Shown: one piece after another, positions 49,452 through 58,735 of the stretch
Numbering within the stretch: position 1 is the stretch's first letter
Layout of the letters: every line of letters starts with the position of its first letter
Source of the DNA: JAABVY01 sp964627935
GTDB taxonomy: Bacteria; Zixibacteria; MSB-5A5; JAABVY01
DNA length: 64,000 bases
Assembly (NCBI GenBank): GCA_964627935.1
Contig: CAZVLB010000002.1
Location: 62,001 to 126,000, forward strand
Direction: 5' to 3'
Notes under the pieces: generated by a model
Databases searched by the model: none
Seen by the model: the letters and a program-made list of their open reading frames with translations, nothing else
What the model was told of the DNA's origin: nothing
Program-made: the position numbers and the translations under genes

Positions 49452-50288
49452 TCATTCAGTAATTTTCTCGAAACTGACTTCGCGTTGAATGTTGATGAAC
49501 TTTCCATCCTGGCCTGTCATCTGCATAGTCACATCTTCATTCAGCCTGCCGGACTCTATCTGTTTATCATGCAGGGATACCCATATTTCGCCCCAGTAAC
49601 AGGATCGTCCTTTTGAACCAAATGAGCTGACCGGATTGACGAGGGATTCATATTCAATTATGGCGCACAATTCGCCATTCATGCTGGAAATACCGCTCCA
49701 TTTCATTTCAAGATTTTGCATCTTGATTGTACCCCATCCGGCCATATCAATATCAAGATTCTCCATCCGTGCCGGATTGATGGTTTGATTCAACTCCAGC
49801 TTGTCGAAATAATCCCAGGCATAAACCTCGAACAGGATCGCATCCCAGACAAGAGTATACAGAAGATGACGGGATTCATCCGAGGGGAATTCCATAAACA
49901 TCTCAAGGGAGACAAGGTCATCGGGAGATTTGTAAGAAAAATCTTCCATCCATCCCTGTCGCGAGGTGTCTGATTCGGGCCTGCCAGGATCGGAGAAAAT
50001 CTCGATCATAACATCATTCCAGCGAACCATCCTGTCCGGTAGTCCGCGAGTATATTTTCCTCTAATGATATACTTGGCAGTGGCATTGCCCCCGATATCC
50101 CGATTATGCCAGATGGTGGTCATAATATAACTTTGCGGACTTTCCTCGATCAGGATCAGGTCATCGGGAAGTTCATTTAAATATCGGTTGATATCTGTCT
50201 TTGCCCCCGTTTGATTATCTCCGGATGCGAATTCAGGCGTGATAAACAGAAACAAAATCACGATTGGCAGAGTTAACTTTGATAACAT
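49452..50288 (-). CDS. Exported protein of unknown function
   Basis: The 278-residue protein has a signal peptide (about 1-22, ending EFASG). Its mature part is beta-rich with LIEESPQSYIMTTIWHNRDIGG and EMKWSGISSMNGELCAIIEYESLV. It resembles no family I know; two of its features (a 'C-A-I-I-E-Y-E-S' strand and 'V-S-L-H-D-K-Q-I-E-S-G' strand) suit lipid- or lipoprotein-binding beta folds. A GGGGGAA Shine-Dalgarno precedes the ATG. It ends 48 bases before the DUF2007 pair. Confidence 0.72.
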   Translation of the reverse strand: MLSKLTLPIVILFLFITPEFASGDNQTGAKTDINRYLNELPDDLILIEESPQSYIMTTIWHNRDIGGNATAKYIIRGKYTRGLPDRMVRWNDVMIEIFSDPGRPESDTSRQGWMEDFSYKSPDDLVSLEMFMEFPSDESRHLLYTLVWDAILFEVYAWDYFDKLELNQTINPARMENLDIDMAGWGTIKMQNLEMKWSGISSMNGELCAIIEYESLVNPVSSFGSKGRSCYWGEIWVSLHDKQIESGRLNEDVTMQMTGQDGKFINIQREVSFEKITE

Positions 50289-50379
50289 TTGTATATGTTC
50301 CCCCGGTTTGGCATTTTTGCTAAAGATATAAGTGCAGAATCACAGGTCAATTTTAAAAGCCAGAGGGCAAAAAAAAAGA

Positions 50380-50450
50380 GGCGGCTTCCGGATTCGAACC
50401 GGAGAATAGAGGTTTTGCAGACCTCCGCCTTACCACTTGGCTAAGCCGCC
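50380..50450 (-). tRNA. tRNA-Cys (GCA)
   Basis: The minus strand reads as a 71-base tRNA with acceptor GGCGGCT/AGCCGCC, a T-arm with GGTTCGAATCC, and the anticodon loop CTGCAAA giving GCA. CCA is not encoded. Downstream on the minus strand is CTCTTTTTTTTT, which should end transcription. Confidence 0.95.
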
Positions 50451-50467
50451 CTGGGAAAATAAATGGA

Positions 50468-50539
50468 GCGGGAAACCGGACTCGAACCGGCGACAATCAC
50501 GTTGGCAACGTGAGGCTCTACCAACTGAGCTATTCCCGC
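50468..50539 (-). tRNA. tRNA-Gly (GCC)
   Basis: The minus strand forms a 72-base tRNA with acceptor GCGGGAA/TTCCCGC, D-arm GCTCAGTTGGTAGAGC, T-arm GGTTCGAGTCC and the anticodon loop TTGCCAA giving GCC. CCA is not encoded. It lies 17 bases from the tRNA-Cys gene and is co-transcribed with it. Confidence 0.96.
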
Positions 50540-50555
50540 CCGCTAACCTTGGATT

Positions 50556-50583
50556 AATATATCGGCCTTTTCTATCTTGTCAA
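50556..50583 (-). promoter_or_regulatory. Promoter for the tRNA-Gly-tRNA-Cys operon
   Basis: Reading leftward, TTGACA (complement of 50578-50583) and TATATT (complement of 50556-50561) are separated by 16 bases. The tRNA-Gly 5' end is 17 bases downstream. Confidence 0.7.
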
Positions 50584-50755
50584 CCGATTTTTGTTAAATA
50601 TTTTTGTATATAAATGACAGTCAGAGGTTTATGAAAACACCTCTCAATCCTGTAATTTTTACACAGAATTTGCAGGCAGATTTATATTTGCCTGCCGAGG
50701 TTATACGCAGCGGGGTTTCATTCGGTTTAACTTTTTCCTGTAAAACAGTTTAATC

Positions 50756-50783
50756 TTGACTTTGCTGCATATATATGTAAATT
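50756..50783 (+). promoter_or_regulatory. Sigma70-type promoter for proS
   Basis: TTGACT at 50756-50761 and TAAATT at 50778-50783 are separated by 16 bases, with the proS ATG 38 bases downstream. A hairpin GCAGGCA/TGCCTGC (50672-50695) lies farther upstream with no T-run. Confidence 0.5.
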
Positions 50784-50820
50784 TGCTGACTTGAATTTAA
50801 CACTAAATCAGGATTGATTT

Positions 50821-52539
50821 ATGAAGTGGAGTCAGCTGTTTATACCTACATTGAGAGAGGATCCCGCCGAGGCGGAATTGGTCTCGCATAAGCTTCTGGT
50901 GAGAGGCGGATATATACGCAAAGTAGCGGCCGGAGTGTACAACTATCTGCCGCTTATGAACCGGGTTTTGAAGAAAATCTCCAATATCGTGCGCCAGGAA
51001 ATGGATCGTCAGGGTGCTGTCGAATTGCTGATGCCGATTTTGGTGCCGGCCGAGCTGTGGCAGGAATCGGGCCGCTGGGAATCATTCGGTAAAGAATTGA
51101 TGAAAATGAAAGATCGACATGAGCACGATCTTATCCTGGGTGGTACTCATGAGGAAGTCATAACCGACATAGTACGCAAAACAGTCAAATCGTATCGTCA
51201 ACTGCCCCTGATTCTGTATCAGATACAGAATAAGTTCCGGGATGAAATCAGGCCCCGTTTCGGCCTGATGCGCGGGCGTGAATTTATCATGAAGGATGCC
51301 TATTCATTTGACCGTAATGAAAAGGAGCATGCTGTCAGCTATCAGAAAATGGTTGATGCCTATTTCGAGATTTTCAAGCGCTGCGGCCTGGAGACTATTA
51401 AGGTTGAATCGGATACGGGCGCAATGGGCGGGGCAATGGCTCATGAGTTCATGGTCATTGTAGATACCGATGGCGGCGAGGATGTATTGCTTTTATGCGA
51501 CAATTGCGACTATGCAACCAATATTGAAAAGGCCACATCGATACCAGAAAAAGAGCCCTCAGCTGATGAAAGCGAAAAGCCCAAAGAGATTGTCGATACA
51601 CCCAACGCCGGTACGGTAGAGGAAGTTACGGCGTTCCTGGGAGTGGATGCCAAAAAACTGGTCAAAACGCTATTGTACAAGGCGGATAACGATATCGTGG
51701 CCGCCCTTGTACGCGGAGATCGAGACCTGAATGAAACCAAGCTGAAAAACTATCTTCAGGCGATAACTATGGAGATTGCTGACGCGCCCACGGTTGAACG
51801 GATCACCAATGCGCCGGTTGGATTTGCCGGGCCGGTAGGTCTGGAGGGTGTCAAGGTTGTGGCTGACCCGGAAGTTATGAAGATGAAGAATTTTGTGGTC
51901 GGCGCCAATCAGCCGGACAGGCATATGGTCAATGTCAACATAAATCGCGATTTCCATGTCGATTCCGTGGTTGATATTCGCAACGCCGCTGCCGGTGAGA
52001 TCTGCCCCAATTGCACCAAAGGCAGGCTTTATTCAAGGCGCGGAATCGAGGTCGGCAATACATTTAACCTGAGTTATAAATACTCCGGGTCAATGGGTGC
52101 CAGATACCTTGACGAAAATGGCAAGGAACAGACTATCTATATGGGTTCCTATGGGATTGGAATCACCCGTACCGCGCAGGCGGCTGTGGAAAGGTTTAAC
52201 GACGACAAGGGCATTATCTGGCCTCGTTCGATCGCGCCCTTTGATGCAATTATTGAGCCCCTGAATTTCGATGACAAGGCCCAGCGAGAGGCGGCCCTGG
52301 AATTATATGATAAGTGCAAGAAAACAAATATAGAAGCATTATTGGATGATCGCAATGAACGGGCGGGTGTAAAACTCAATGATGCCGACCTGACCGGCAT
52401 ACCATTGCGCCTGACAATTGGATCCAAATCGCTAAAAGAGGGTAAAATAGAATTTAAGGCACGCAACAGCAACGAGGTTCATCTTGTGGACCAGACTCAG
52501 GCGGTCTGGACAGCCGAAGAGATGCTGGCCAAACTGTAA
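50821..52539 (+). CDS. proS: Prolyl-tRNA synthetase, bacterial type with editing domain
   Basis: The 572-residue protein is the bacterial-type enzyme. The class II catalytic core has motif 2 RDEIRPRFGLMRGREFIMKDAYSFD (about 140-164) and motif 3 GSYGIGITRTAQA (about 442-454). Between motifs 2 and 3 is an INS editing domain (about 220-400), which contains CDNCDYATN and KLVKTLLYKAD and removes mischarged alanine. The C-terminal anticodon domain ends the protein. It attaches proline to tRNA-Pro. Confidence 0.97.
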   Translation: MKWSQLFIPTLREDPAEAELVSHKLLVRGGYIRKVAAGVYNYLPLMNRVLKKISNIVRQEMDRQGAVELLMPILVPAELWQESGRWESFGKELMKMKDRHEHDLILGGTHEEVITDIVRKTVKSYRQLPLILYQIQNKFRDEIRPRFGLMRGREFIMKDAYSFDRNEKEHAVSYQKMVDAYFEIFKRCGLETIKVESDTGAMGGAMAHEFMVIVDTDGGEDVLLLCDNCDYATNIEKATSIPEKEPSADESEKPKEIVDTPNAGTVEEVTAFLGVDAKKLVKTLLYKADNDIVAALVRGDRDLNETKLKNYLQAITMEIADAPTVERITNAPVGFAGPVGLEGVKVVADPEVMKMKNFVVGANQPDRHMVNVNINRDFHVDSVVDIRNAAAGEICPNCTKGRLYSRRGIEVGNTFNLSYKYSGSMGARYLDENGKEQTIYMGSYGIGITRTAQAAVERFNDDKGIIWPRSIAPFDAIIEPLNFDDKAQREAALELYDKCKKTNIEALLDDRNERAGVKLNDADLTGIPLRLTIGSKSLKEGKIEFKARNSNEVHLVDQTQAVWTAEEMLAKL

Positions 52540-52586
52540 TAATTTTTGTTGCGTATTTAGAGGATATTCTGTAAATTACTCGGTTT

Positions 52587-52610
52587 AAGAGTGGGAAATT
52601 CCCACTCTTT
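52587..52610 (+). terminator. Hairpin directly before rimP (weak terminator or attenuator)
   Basis: AAGAGTGGG (52587-52595) pairs perfectly with CCCACTCTT (52601-52609) across AAATT, followed by only a short T-run (TTTTGG). It lies 12 bases before the rimP start codon and may terminate proS readthrough or tune rimP-nusA expression. Confidence 0.6.
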
Positions 52611-52622
52611 TGGTTATTTGCC

Positions 52623-53072
52623 ATGAACATAAGTGAAGATAGACTGAAAGATCTGATTAATGAAGAGACCGCCGAAGAGGGCCTGACCCTGGTGGACATG
52701 AAAGTTGCCGAGCATAAAGGCTCCTCGAGGTTGCGGGTCTTTGCCGACAAGCTGGGCGGTATTACAGTGGGCGAGTGCGCCAAACTGTCGCGCCGTCTGG
52801 AACTGGTCATTGAAAACAACGAGGTATTCAACGGCAAGTACCTGCTCGAGGTTTCCTCGCCGGGCCTGGATCGTCCGCTTAAAAGCATGCTCGAGTTCGG
52901 CCTGAAGATCGGTGAGAATATCAAGCTTTTCTATGAAGATGAAAATGGCAAGAATGCCGAGCTGATCGGCAAGATAGACCGTGCCGCCGATAATGTGGTG
53001 ACAATTACGAATGACAGCGGTGAGCATAATATAGCATTAAACAGAATTTCGAGAGGAAAAATTCTACTCTAA
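52623..53072 (+). CDS. rimP: Ribosome maturation factor RimP
   Basis: The 149-residue protein has the RimP layout. The N-terminal domain carries GLTLVDMKVAEHKGSSRLRVFADKLGGITVGECAKLSR (about 20-57) and the LEVSSPGLDRPLK motif (about 78-90). The C-terminal SH3-like domain (about 92-149) ends with LNRISRGKILL. It helps 30S assembly. It heads the rimP-nusA-infB-rbfA operon, the usual arrangement. Confidence 0.96.
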   Translation: MNISEDRLKDLINEETAEEGLTLVDMKVAEHKGSSRLRVFADKLGGITVGECAKLSRRLELVIENNEVFNGKYLLEVSSPGLDRPLKSMLEFGLKIGENIKLFYEDENGKNAELIGKIDRAADNVVTITNDSGEHNIALNRISRGKILL

Positions 53073-53082
53073 AGGAGTGGCC

Positions 53083-54654
53083 GTGAATTATGATATTTTA
53101 GAATCCTTAACCCAGATCGCCCGTGAAAAAAATATCGATCTGGATTATGTGATCGAAACGCTGGAAAGCGCCCTGGTACAGGCGGCCAAGAAGAAATTTG
53201 GTGAGGATCAGAATATCAGCGCCAAAGTAGACAGGGGCCATGGTGATATCAGCGTTCATGTAATTAAGACAGTGGTAGACAATGTGGTAAACCCAAAGAC
53301 TGAAGTGTCACTTGAAGAGGCCAAGGCTATCGATGATGAAGCTGAGGCCGGTGATGAAGTCGAGGTCGATATTCCTTTTGAGGAGTTTGGACGCAATGCC
53401 ATTGCATTGGCAAAACAGCTTCTGATACAGAAGGTTCGTGAAGCCGAACGTGAGATTGTCTACGAAGAATACTCCAAGAAAATCGGCGAACTGGTTTCCG
53501 GTTCTGTGCAGCAGATCGATAAGGGCAACCTGATTATCAATCTGGGAAGAACCGAGGGGATCATGCCGATTTCTCAGCAGATATCACGGGAAAAGTACCG
53601 TCAGGGTGACCGTGTCCGCTGTGTCATCTATGACGTGCAACGCAATCAACGCGGCCATCAGATTATCCTCTCGAGAGCGCAGGACATGTTCCTGCAGAGG
53701 CTGTTCGAACTCGAGGTGCCGGAAATTTTCGAGCGCATCATCGAGATCAAGGCCATCGCCCGCGAACCCGGTGAACGGGCCAAAATTGCGGTATCATCGG
53801 CCGATGACCGGATTGACCCGGTAGGCGCCTGTGTGGGGGTCAAGGGTGTCCGTGTGCAGAGCATAGTGCGTGAATTGAATAATGAAAGAATTGATATAAT
53901 CCAGTGGCATCCTGATCCGGAGCTTTTCGTGACCCGCTCCCTGGCCCCGGCCAAGGTAGTGCGAATCGATACATTCCCGGAGGACAGGGATATGACTGTT
54001 GTGGTCGAAGATGAAAAGCTTTCTCTGGCGATCGGCCGCCAGGGGCAGAATGCCCGCCTGGCCTCCAAGCTGACCGGCTGGAAGATCAATATCATCTCCG
54101 AAAATGAATTCTCGGCCATGAAACGTTTCGAGGCGGAAAACTATATGCCCATCTCGCATCTTCCGGGACTGGGTGATATCATGATCAACCGCCTGATGGA
54201 TGCCGGATATATGTATGCCCAGGATCTGCTGGGTATCGAGCCCGAAAGGCTGACCTCGATTGAAGGAATCGGCGAAAAGAAGGCCACCACATTGATTGAG
54301 AATGCCAAGATTCAGGTCGCCGAGTGGGAAGAGAAACGCCGCCGGGAACTCGAACAGGCCCGGGCCGAGCAGGCTGAGGAAGAAGAAGAGTACGAAGAGG
54401 AATACGACGAAGATGAATCCGATGAAGATGAAGACGAATACGATGAAGATGAAGACGAATCTGACGAAGATGAGCTGGAATCCGAATACGAGGACGAATC
54501 CGAAGATGAGCCTGAAGGGGAAGAAGAGGAATTAGAGGAGCCCGAAGAGAAAATCCGGGCTGAAGCTGAGTCGGAGGAAGATCCTGAGGAGGAAGAGTCA
54601 ATGGAAGACGAGGAAGCCTCCCAGTCCGATCTCGAAATCGAAAAAAACAAATAA
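53083..54654 (+). CDS. nusA: Transcription termination/antitermination factor NusA with long acidic tail
   Basis: From the GTG at 53083 (AAAGGAG five bases upstream; an earlier GTG at 53077 overlaps that site) the protein has 523 residues. Domains are the N-terminal RNAP-binding part (about 1-125), S1 (about 130-195), KH1 and KH2 (about 225-345, with IGRQGQNARLASKLTGW) and a helix-hairpin-helix region around HLPGLGDIMINRLMDAGY and IEGIGEKKATTLI (about 360-410). The last 95 or so residues are almost entirely D, E, S and Y. NusA pauses and guides RNA polymerase. Confidence 0.96.
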   Translation: MNYDILESLTQIAREKNIDLDYVIETLESALVQAAKKKFGEDQNISAKVDRGHGDISVHVIKTVVDNVVNPKTEVSLEEAKAIDDEAEAGDEVEVDIPFEEFGRNAIALAKQLLIQKVREAEREIVYEEYSKKIGELVSGSVQQIDKGNLIINLGRTEGIMPISQQISREKYRQGDRVRCVIYDVQRNQRGHQIILSRAQDMFLQRLFELEVPEIFERIIEIKAIAREPGERAKIAVSSADDRIDPVGACVGVKGVRVQSIVRELNNERIDIIQWHPDPELFVTRSLAPAKVVRIDTFPEDRDMTVVVEDEKLSLAIGRQGQNARLASKLTGWKINIISENEFSAMKRFEAENYMPISHLPGLGDIMINRLMDAGYMYAQDLLGIEPERLTSIEGIGEKKATTLIENAKIQVAEWEEKRRRELEQARAEQAEEEEEYEEEYDEDESDEDEDEYDEDEDESDEDELESEYEDESEDEPEGEEEELEEPEEKIRAEAESEEDPEEEESMEDEEASQSDLEIEKNK

Positions 54655-54673
54655 TTAATCATCTGGAGGATAT

Positions 54674-57088
54674 GTGGCTAACAAAAAAAGGCTATTCCAG
54701 GTAGCCAGGGATTACAATATTACTTCCGAAGCTTTGCTCAAAATGCTGCGCGAGCTTGGGTTTGATGTAAAGAGCCACATGAGCAATGCCACGGATGAGA
54801 TGATGAAAGCCATCGAACAGAAGTTCAGGCGTGAAAAAGAGTCCATCAAAAAAGATATAGAGGATAAGCAAAGGAAAAAGAGGGAACGGGAACGAAGAGA
54901 ACGCGAGCGCAAGGAGAAAGAGAAGCGAGAAAAAGCTCGTATGGAGCGCGAGAAACGGGAGAAGGAACTGGAAAAGGAACGCGAAGCAGCTCGTGCCAAG
55001 GCCCGTGAGGAAGCCAAGGCAGCTCAGAGGGAGAAGGCTATGGCTCAGAAACAGGCCGAGGCTAAACCAAAACCGAAGCCAATACCAAAGACGGAAAAGA
55101 AGGCCGCTGCTATGCCAACGCAAGCACCCGCCCCGCCTCTTGAGCAGGATCGGGATCGCAAGAAAAAGCGGCGCCGCAAGGATAAGAGGAAAAAGAAAAA
55201 ACAACGCGTGATAGATCAAAAAGAAGTCGCCGAGACAGTCAAGAAGACGCTGGCGAAAATGGATACCGGCACACGGAAAACCAAGTACAAACGCAGGCCC
55301 CAGAAGGAAACCGTGGCCGAGGTCGAGGAAGAAAACATAATCAGGGTCAATGAGTACATGTCCGTGGCTGAATTGGCGGGCGAGATGGGCCTTAAGCCCA
55401 CGGAACTGATTGCCAAATGCATGCAGCTGGGAATGATGGTGACCATCAATCAGCGCCTCGATCTGGAGACTATTGAAACGCTTGCCCTGGAATACGATTT
55501 TAATATTGAAGAGATAAAGGAACTCGGATCGAGCGAATTGGTCGAGGACATGGAAGAGGAGGAAGAAAGCGCGGAAGTGCGTGGCCGTCCGCCTGTCGTG
55601 ACTGTCATGGGTCATGTGGATCACGGCAAAACCTCGCTCCTGGATTATATTCGTGAAACTCATGTAGCCGAGGCCGAAGCTGGAAAAATTACCCAGCACA
55701 TCGGCGCATATCGTGTACGGCTGGAGAGTGGCGATATCACATTCCTGGATACGCCCGGTCATGCCGCGTTTACGGCCATGCGTGCACGTGGCGCACAGAT
55801 TACAGATATCGTGGTACTGGTGGTGGCGGCCAACGATTCCGTACAGCAGCAGACAGTCGAGGCGATCAACCATGCCCGCGCTGCAGGTGTGCCCATTATC
55901 GTGGCCATTAACAAGATGGATCTGCCGGATGCCAGCGCCGATATGGTGCGCCAGGAGTTGGCAAACCACAGGCTGACCCCGGAAGAATGGGGCGGCAAGA
56001 CTGTCATGGTCGAGATTTCCGCCAAGACCGGCGCGGGAATCGATACATTGCTTGAAAATATACTTCTGCAGGCCGATGTTCTTGAGCTGGAATCCAGCTA
56101 CGACACCCGCGCCAAGGGTGTGGTGGTCGAGGCCAAGCTGGAAAAAGGCAAGGGCTCGGTGGTTACCATTATCGTGCAGAGCGGCATTCTCGAGGTCGGC
56201 GATCCATTCGTGGTCGGCAATCATCATGGGCGTGTGCGCGCAATCATGGATGACCTCGGCAATAACCTCGACCGGGTACTGCCGGGATGGCCGGCGCAGA
56301 TTACCGGATCACATGGTATTCCCCAGGCCGGTGATAATATCTTTGTGCCCAGCGATGAATCGGTGGCACGGGAGATAGCCTCCAAGCGCCAGCGTATCAA
56401 ACGCGAACAGGATTTCCGTCAGATGAAGCGTTTTGCCCTGGCGGATGTATTCGAGCGAATTAAGGAGGGCGAGGTGCTCGACCTGAATATCGTCATCAAG
56501 GGTGATGTCGATGGTTCGGTTGAGGTGCTGGCTGATACGTTGCAGAATCTTTCCACCAATGAGGTACGCGTGCAGATAATACATCGCGGTGTTGGAGCAA
56601 TCAATGAGAATGATGTCCTGCTGGCGGCGGCCTCGAATGCGATTATTATCGGTTTTCATGTGCGACCGGATGCCCGCGCCCGTGAACTGGCCCAGCGTGA
56701 GAAGGTGGATGTGCGCCTTTATACTGTTATATATGACATAGAAAAAGATATACACGATGCCCTGGAGGGCATGCTTGCCCCCGAAATCAAGGAAGAGATC
56801 ACCGGTACCGCCGAGGTGCGTGATGTCTTCAAGATACCCCGCGTGGGTGCGATTGCTGGATGCTATGTACAGACCGGCAAGATAATGCGCAGCGACCATA
56901 TCCGTGTTGTACGCGATGGCAAGACCGTTTATGAGGGTGAGATCGGATCATTGAAACGATTCAAAGATGATGTCAGGGAAGTGGCCTCGGGGTTCGAATG
57001 CGGTATAAATGTTGAGGGCTTCAATGATATTAAGGTCGGAGATACGCTGGAAACCTACAAGACCGTGGAAGTCAGCCGCAAGCTATGA
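54674..57088 (+). CDS. infB: Translation initiation factor IF-2
   Basis: The 804-residue protein starts with GTG behind GGAGGA. It has an IF2-N domain (about 3-50), a long lysine/arginine/glutamate-rich charged region (about 55-200), a second IF2-N-like domain (about 215-280), and the GTPase domain with VMGHVDHGKTSLLDYI (G1, about 312-327), DTPGHAAF (G3) and NKMDLPDA (G4). Domains II to IV, with GGVGA-type IHRGVGAINENDVLLA and HVRPDARARELAQREKVDVRLYTVIYD, end near 800. It positions initiator tRNA. An ATG in another frame lies two bases upstream of the start codon. Confidence 0.97.
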   Translation: MANKKRLFQVARDYNITSEALLKMLRELGFDVKSHMSNATDEMMKAIEQKFRREKESIKKDIEDKQRKKRERERRERERKEKEKREKARMEREKREKELEKEREAARAKAREEAKAAQREKAMAQKQAEAKPKPKPIPKTEKKAAAMPTQAPAPPLEQDRDRKKKRRRKDKRKKKKQRVIDQKEVAETVKKTLAKMDTGTRKTKYKRRPQKETVAEVEEENIIRVNEYMSVAELAGEMGLKPTELIAKCMQLGMMVTINQRLDLETIETLALEYDFNIEEIKELGSSELVEDMEEEEESAEVRGRPPVVTVMGHVDHGKTSLLDYIRETHVAEAEAGKITQHIGAYRVRLESGDITFLDTPGHAAFTAMRARGAQITDIVVLVVAANDSVQQQTVEAINHARAAGVPIIVAINKMDLPDASADMVRQELANHRLTPEEWGGKTVMVEISAKTGAGIDTLLENILLQADVLELESSYDTRAKGVVVEAKLEKGKGSVVTIIVQSGILEVGDPFVVGNHHGRVRAIMDDLGNNLDRVLPGWPAQITGSHGIPQAGDNIFVPSDESVAREIASKRQRIKREQDFRQMKRFALADVFERIKEGEVLDLNIVIKGDVDGSVEVLADTLQNLSTNEVRVQIIHRGVGAINENDVLLAAASNAIIIGFHVRPDARARELAQREKVDVRLYTVIYDIEKDIHDALEGMLAPEIKEEITGTAEVRDVFKIPRVGAIAGCYVQTGKIMRSDHIRVVRDGKTVYEGEIGSLKRFKDDVREVASGFECGINVEGFNDIKVGDTLETYKTVEVSRKL

Positions 57089-57089
57089 T

Positions 57090-57371
57090 ATGGTGATTGG
57101 CCTGTTACAATTGGAACTTTATCTGCCGTCGGTACATTCACTCAAGAATAAACGTCAGATAATTAAAAGCATAACGACGCGAGTAAGAAACAAATTCAAT
57201 GTCTCCATTTCCGAAACCGGCAACAACGATATCTGGCAGAGGGCTTCAATTTCCGTCTGTATCGTGACAAATGACTCAAAATTTGCAGGCAGAGTAATGG
57301 AAAAGGTCGTGGCTGAGGTTGAACGGATCGGGCTGGGAGAGCTATTGGATTACAGTACTGAACTAATTTGA
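57090..57371 (+). CDS. ylxP: DUF503 protein, YlxP homologue
   Basis: The 93-residue protein has the DUF503 pattern: VIGLLQLELYLPSVHSLKNKRQIIKSITTRVRNKFNVSISETGNNDIWQRASISV (about 2-56), then NDSKFAGRVMEKVVAEVE. Its place between infB and rbfA matches ylxP in Bacillus. Function unknown; family members sit in ribosome-maturation operons. It starts one base after the infB stop and ends one base before rbfA. Confidence 0.92.
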   Translation: MVIGLLQLELYLPSVHSLKNKRQIIKSITTRVRNKFNVSISETGNNDIWQRASISVCIVTNDSKFAGRVMEKVVAEVERIGLGELLDYSTELI

Positions 57372-57372
57372 G

Positions 57373-57762
57373 ATGAGAGATTTTTCGCGAAAAGACAGAC
57401 TGGCCGACCAGATTAAAAGAGAGGCCGCCGATATCCTGCAGAATCACCTCAAGGATCCCAACCTTGGCTTCGTGACAATTACTGATGTCGAACTGACCAA
57501 TGATTTGCGCTATGCCACAGTATTTTACAGTGTGCTGGGGGAAGAGGATGCCAAGCTTAAATCATCAAAAATCCTGCATAAATCGGCAGGCGTAATTCAG
57601 GCGGAACTGGCCAAAAGGCTGAATATCCGCAAGTCGCCTCTGTTATCATTCGAACTGGATACATCGGCCGAATATGGTGCGAAAATGGAACAGCTGTTCA
57701 AAAAAATTGAAAAAGAGCGGGCGGAGCGTGCCGATGACGAAAGTGAAGACGACACTGAATAA
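57373..57762 (+). CDS. rbfA: Ribosome-binding factor A
   Basis: The 129-residue protein has the KH-like RbfA core: RLADQIKREAADILQNHLKDPNLGFVTITDVELTNDLRYATVFYSVLG (about 7-55), a helix with LAKRLNIRKSPLLSFELDTSAEYG (about 77-101), and a charged C-terminal tail. It aids 30S maturation. Its end overlaps the DHH phosphoesterase start by 29 bases. Confidence 0.95.
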   Translation: MRDFSRKDRLADQIKREAADILQNHLKDPNLGFVTITDVELTNDLRYATVFYSVLGEEDAKLKSSKILHKSAGVIQAELAKRLNIRKSPLLSFELDTSAEYGAKMEQLFKKIEKERAERADDESEDDTE

Positions 57763-58735
57763 CCTGATTGATGATATCATCCAGCTCGTGGATGAGAAAC
57801 GGAAAATTCTACTCAGCTCTCATGTCGGACCGGATGGCGACTCATTGGGCAGCCAGATTTCATTTTATTATTATCTCAAATCTCTTAACAAAGATGTTTA
57901 CATTTATAACGAGGGACATATTCCGCACTACTTTCATGATTTCCCGGATATCGACAAGGTCATTGTAGAACCGGATCGCTGGATTGTGCCCGAAAGTGGA
58001 TTTGACCTGGCAGTTATCTTTGAGTGCACCCAGATCGACCGTATCGGTGATGTCAGCAACCTTATCGGTGATGAAACTGATATAGTCAATATAGATCATC
58101 ATCTTGAAAACACCGAATACGGACGCCTAAACTATATCGATGTGCGCGCATCATCGGTGGGTGAAATGAATTACCGTATCCTGCGACAGGCCGGATTCAA
58201 GATAGACATGCAGGCGGCAGAATATATTTATACAGCAATTATGACCGACACGGGCCGTTTTCATTTCAGCTCAACCACTCCAGAATGCATGCGCATTGCG
58301 GCGGAGATGATTGAAATCGGCGTGAATGTCAAAGATCTTACTGATAAAATATATTTCGGGCACAGCGAAAATCAGGTCAGGCTGATGGCCGATATTGTCT
58401 CGCGCATGGAGCTTTTTCTGGATGGCAAGGTTTGCTTTTTGACCCTCAGGAAAGAAGATTTGCAGAATTATGGCCTGAAATATGGCGACATGGAGGGATT
58501 GGTGGAATGGACCATGCGGGTGCGCGGCGTTGAAGTCGGTGCCCTTTTTAAAGACATCAGTCCGGATTTCACCAAGATCAGCCTGCGCAGCCAGGGAAAT
58601 ATCGATGTTTGTCGGCTGGCGAAAAAATTCGATGGCGGCGGGCATTTGAATGCCTCCGGATGTCACATGAAAACCGATTTAGAAAGTGCCAAGGCGGATC
58701 TCCTCCGGGCCCTGGAAGAATTACTGAACAAATGA
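57734..58735 (+). CDS. nrnA: DHH/DHHA1 phosphoesterase, NrnA-like oligoribonuclease
   Basis: The 333-residue protein (from the ATG at 57734) has the DHH family motifs: HVGPDGDSLGSQ (about 31-42), VIFECTQIDRIGD, VNIDHHLENTEYG (about 114-126), YTAIMTDTGRFHFS (about 162-175), and a DHHA1 end with FDGGGHLNASGC (about 301-312). NrnA degrades short RNA and pAp. The open frame extends 20 codons upstream inside rbfA, with no family likeness there. truB overlaps its stop by ATGA. Confidence 0.9.
   Translation: MTKVKTTLNNLIDDIIQLVDEKRKILLSSHVGPDGDSLGSQISFYYYLKSLNKDVYIYNEGHIPHYFHDFPDIDKVIVEPDRWIVPESGFDLAVIFECTQIDRIGDVSNLIGDETDIVNIDHHLENTEYGRLNYIDVRASSVGEMNYRILRQAGFKIDMQAAEYIYTAIMTDTGRFHFSSTTPECMRIAAEMIEIGVNVKDLTDKIYFGHSENQVRLMADIVSRMELFLDGKVCFLTLRKEDLQNYGLKYGDMEGLVEWTMRVRGVEVGALFKDISPDFTKISLRSQGNIDVCRLAKKFDGGGHLNASGCHMKTDLESAKADLLRALEELLNK

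Noticed and set aside
54312..54662. A serine-rich leftward frame
   Set aside because: It is the complement of the acidic NusA tail (GAA/GAT codons read backwards as serine codons).
54692..56227. A 511-codon leftward open frame
   Set aside because: It lies antisense to infB and its leucine/phenylalanine-rich sequence mirrors the lysine- and glutamate-rich IF-2 region.
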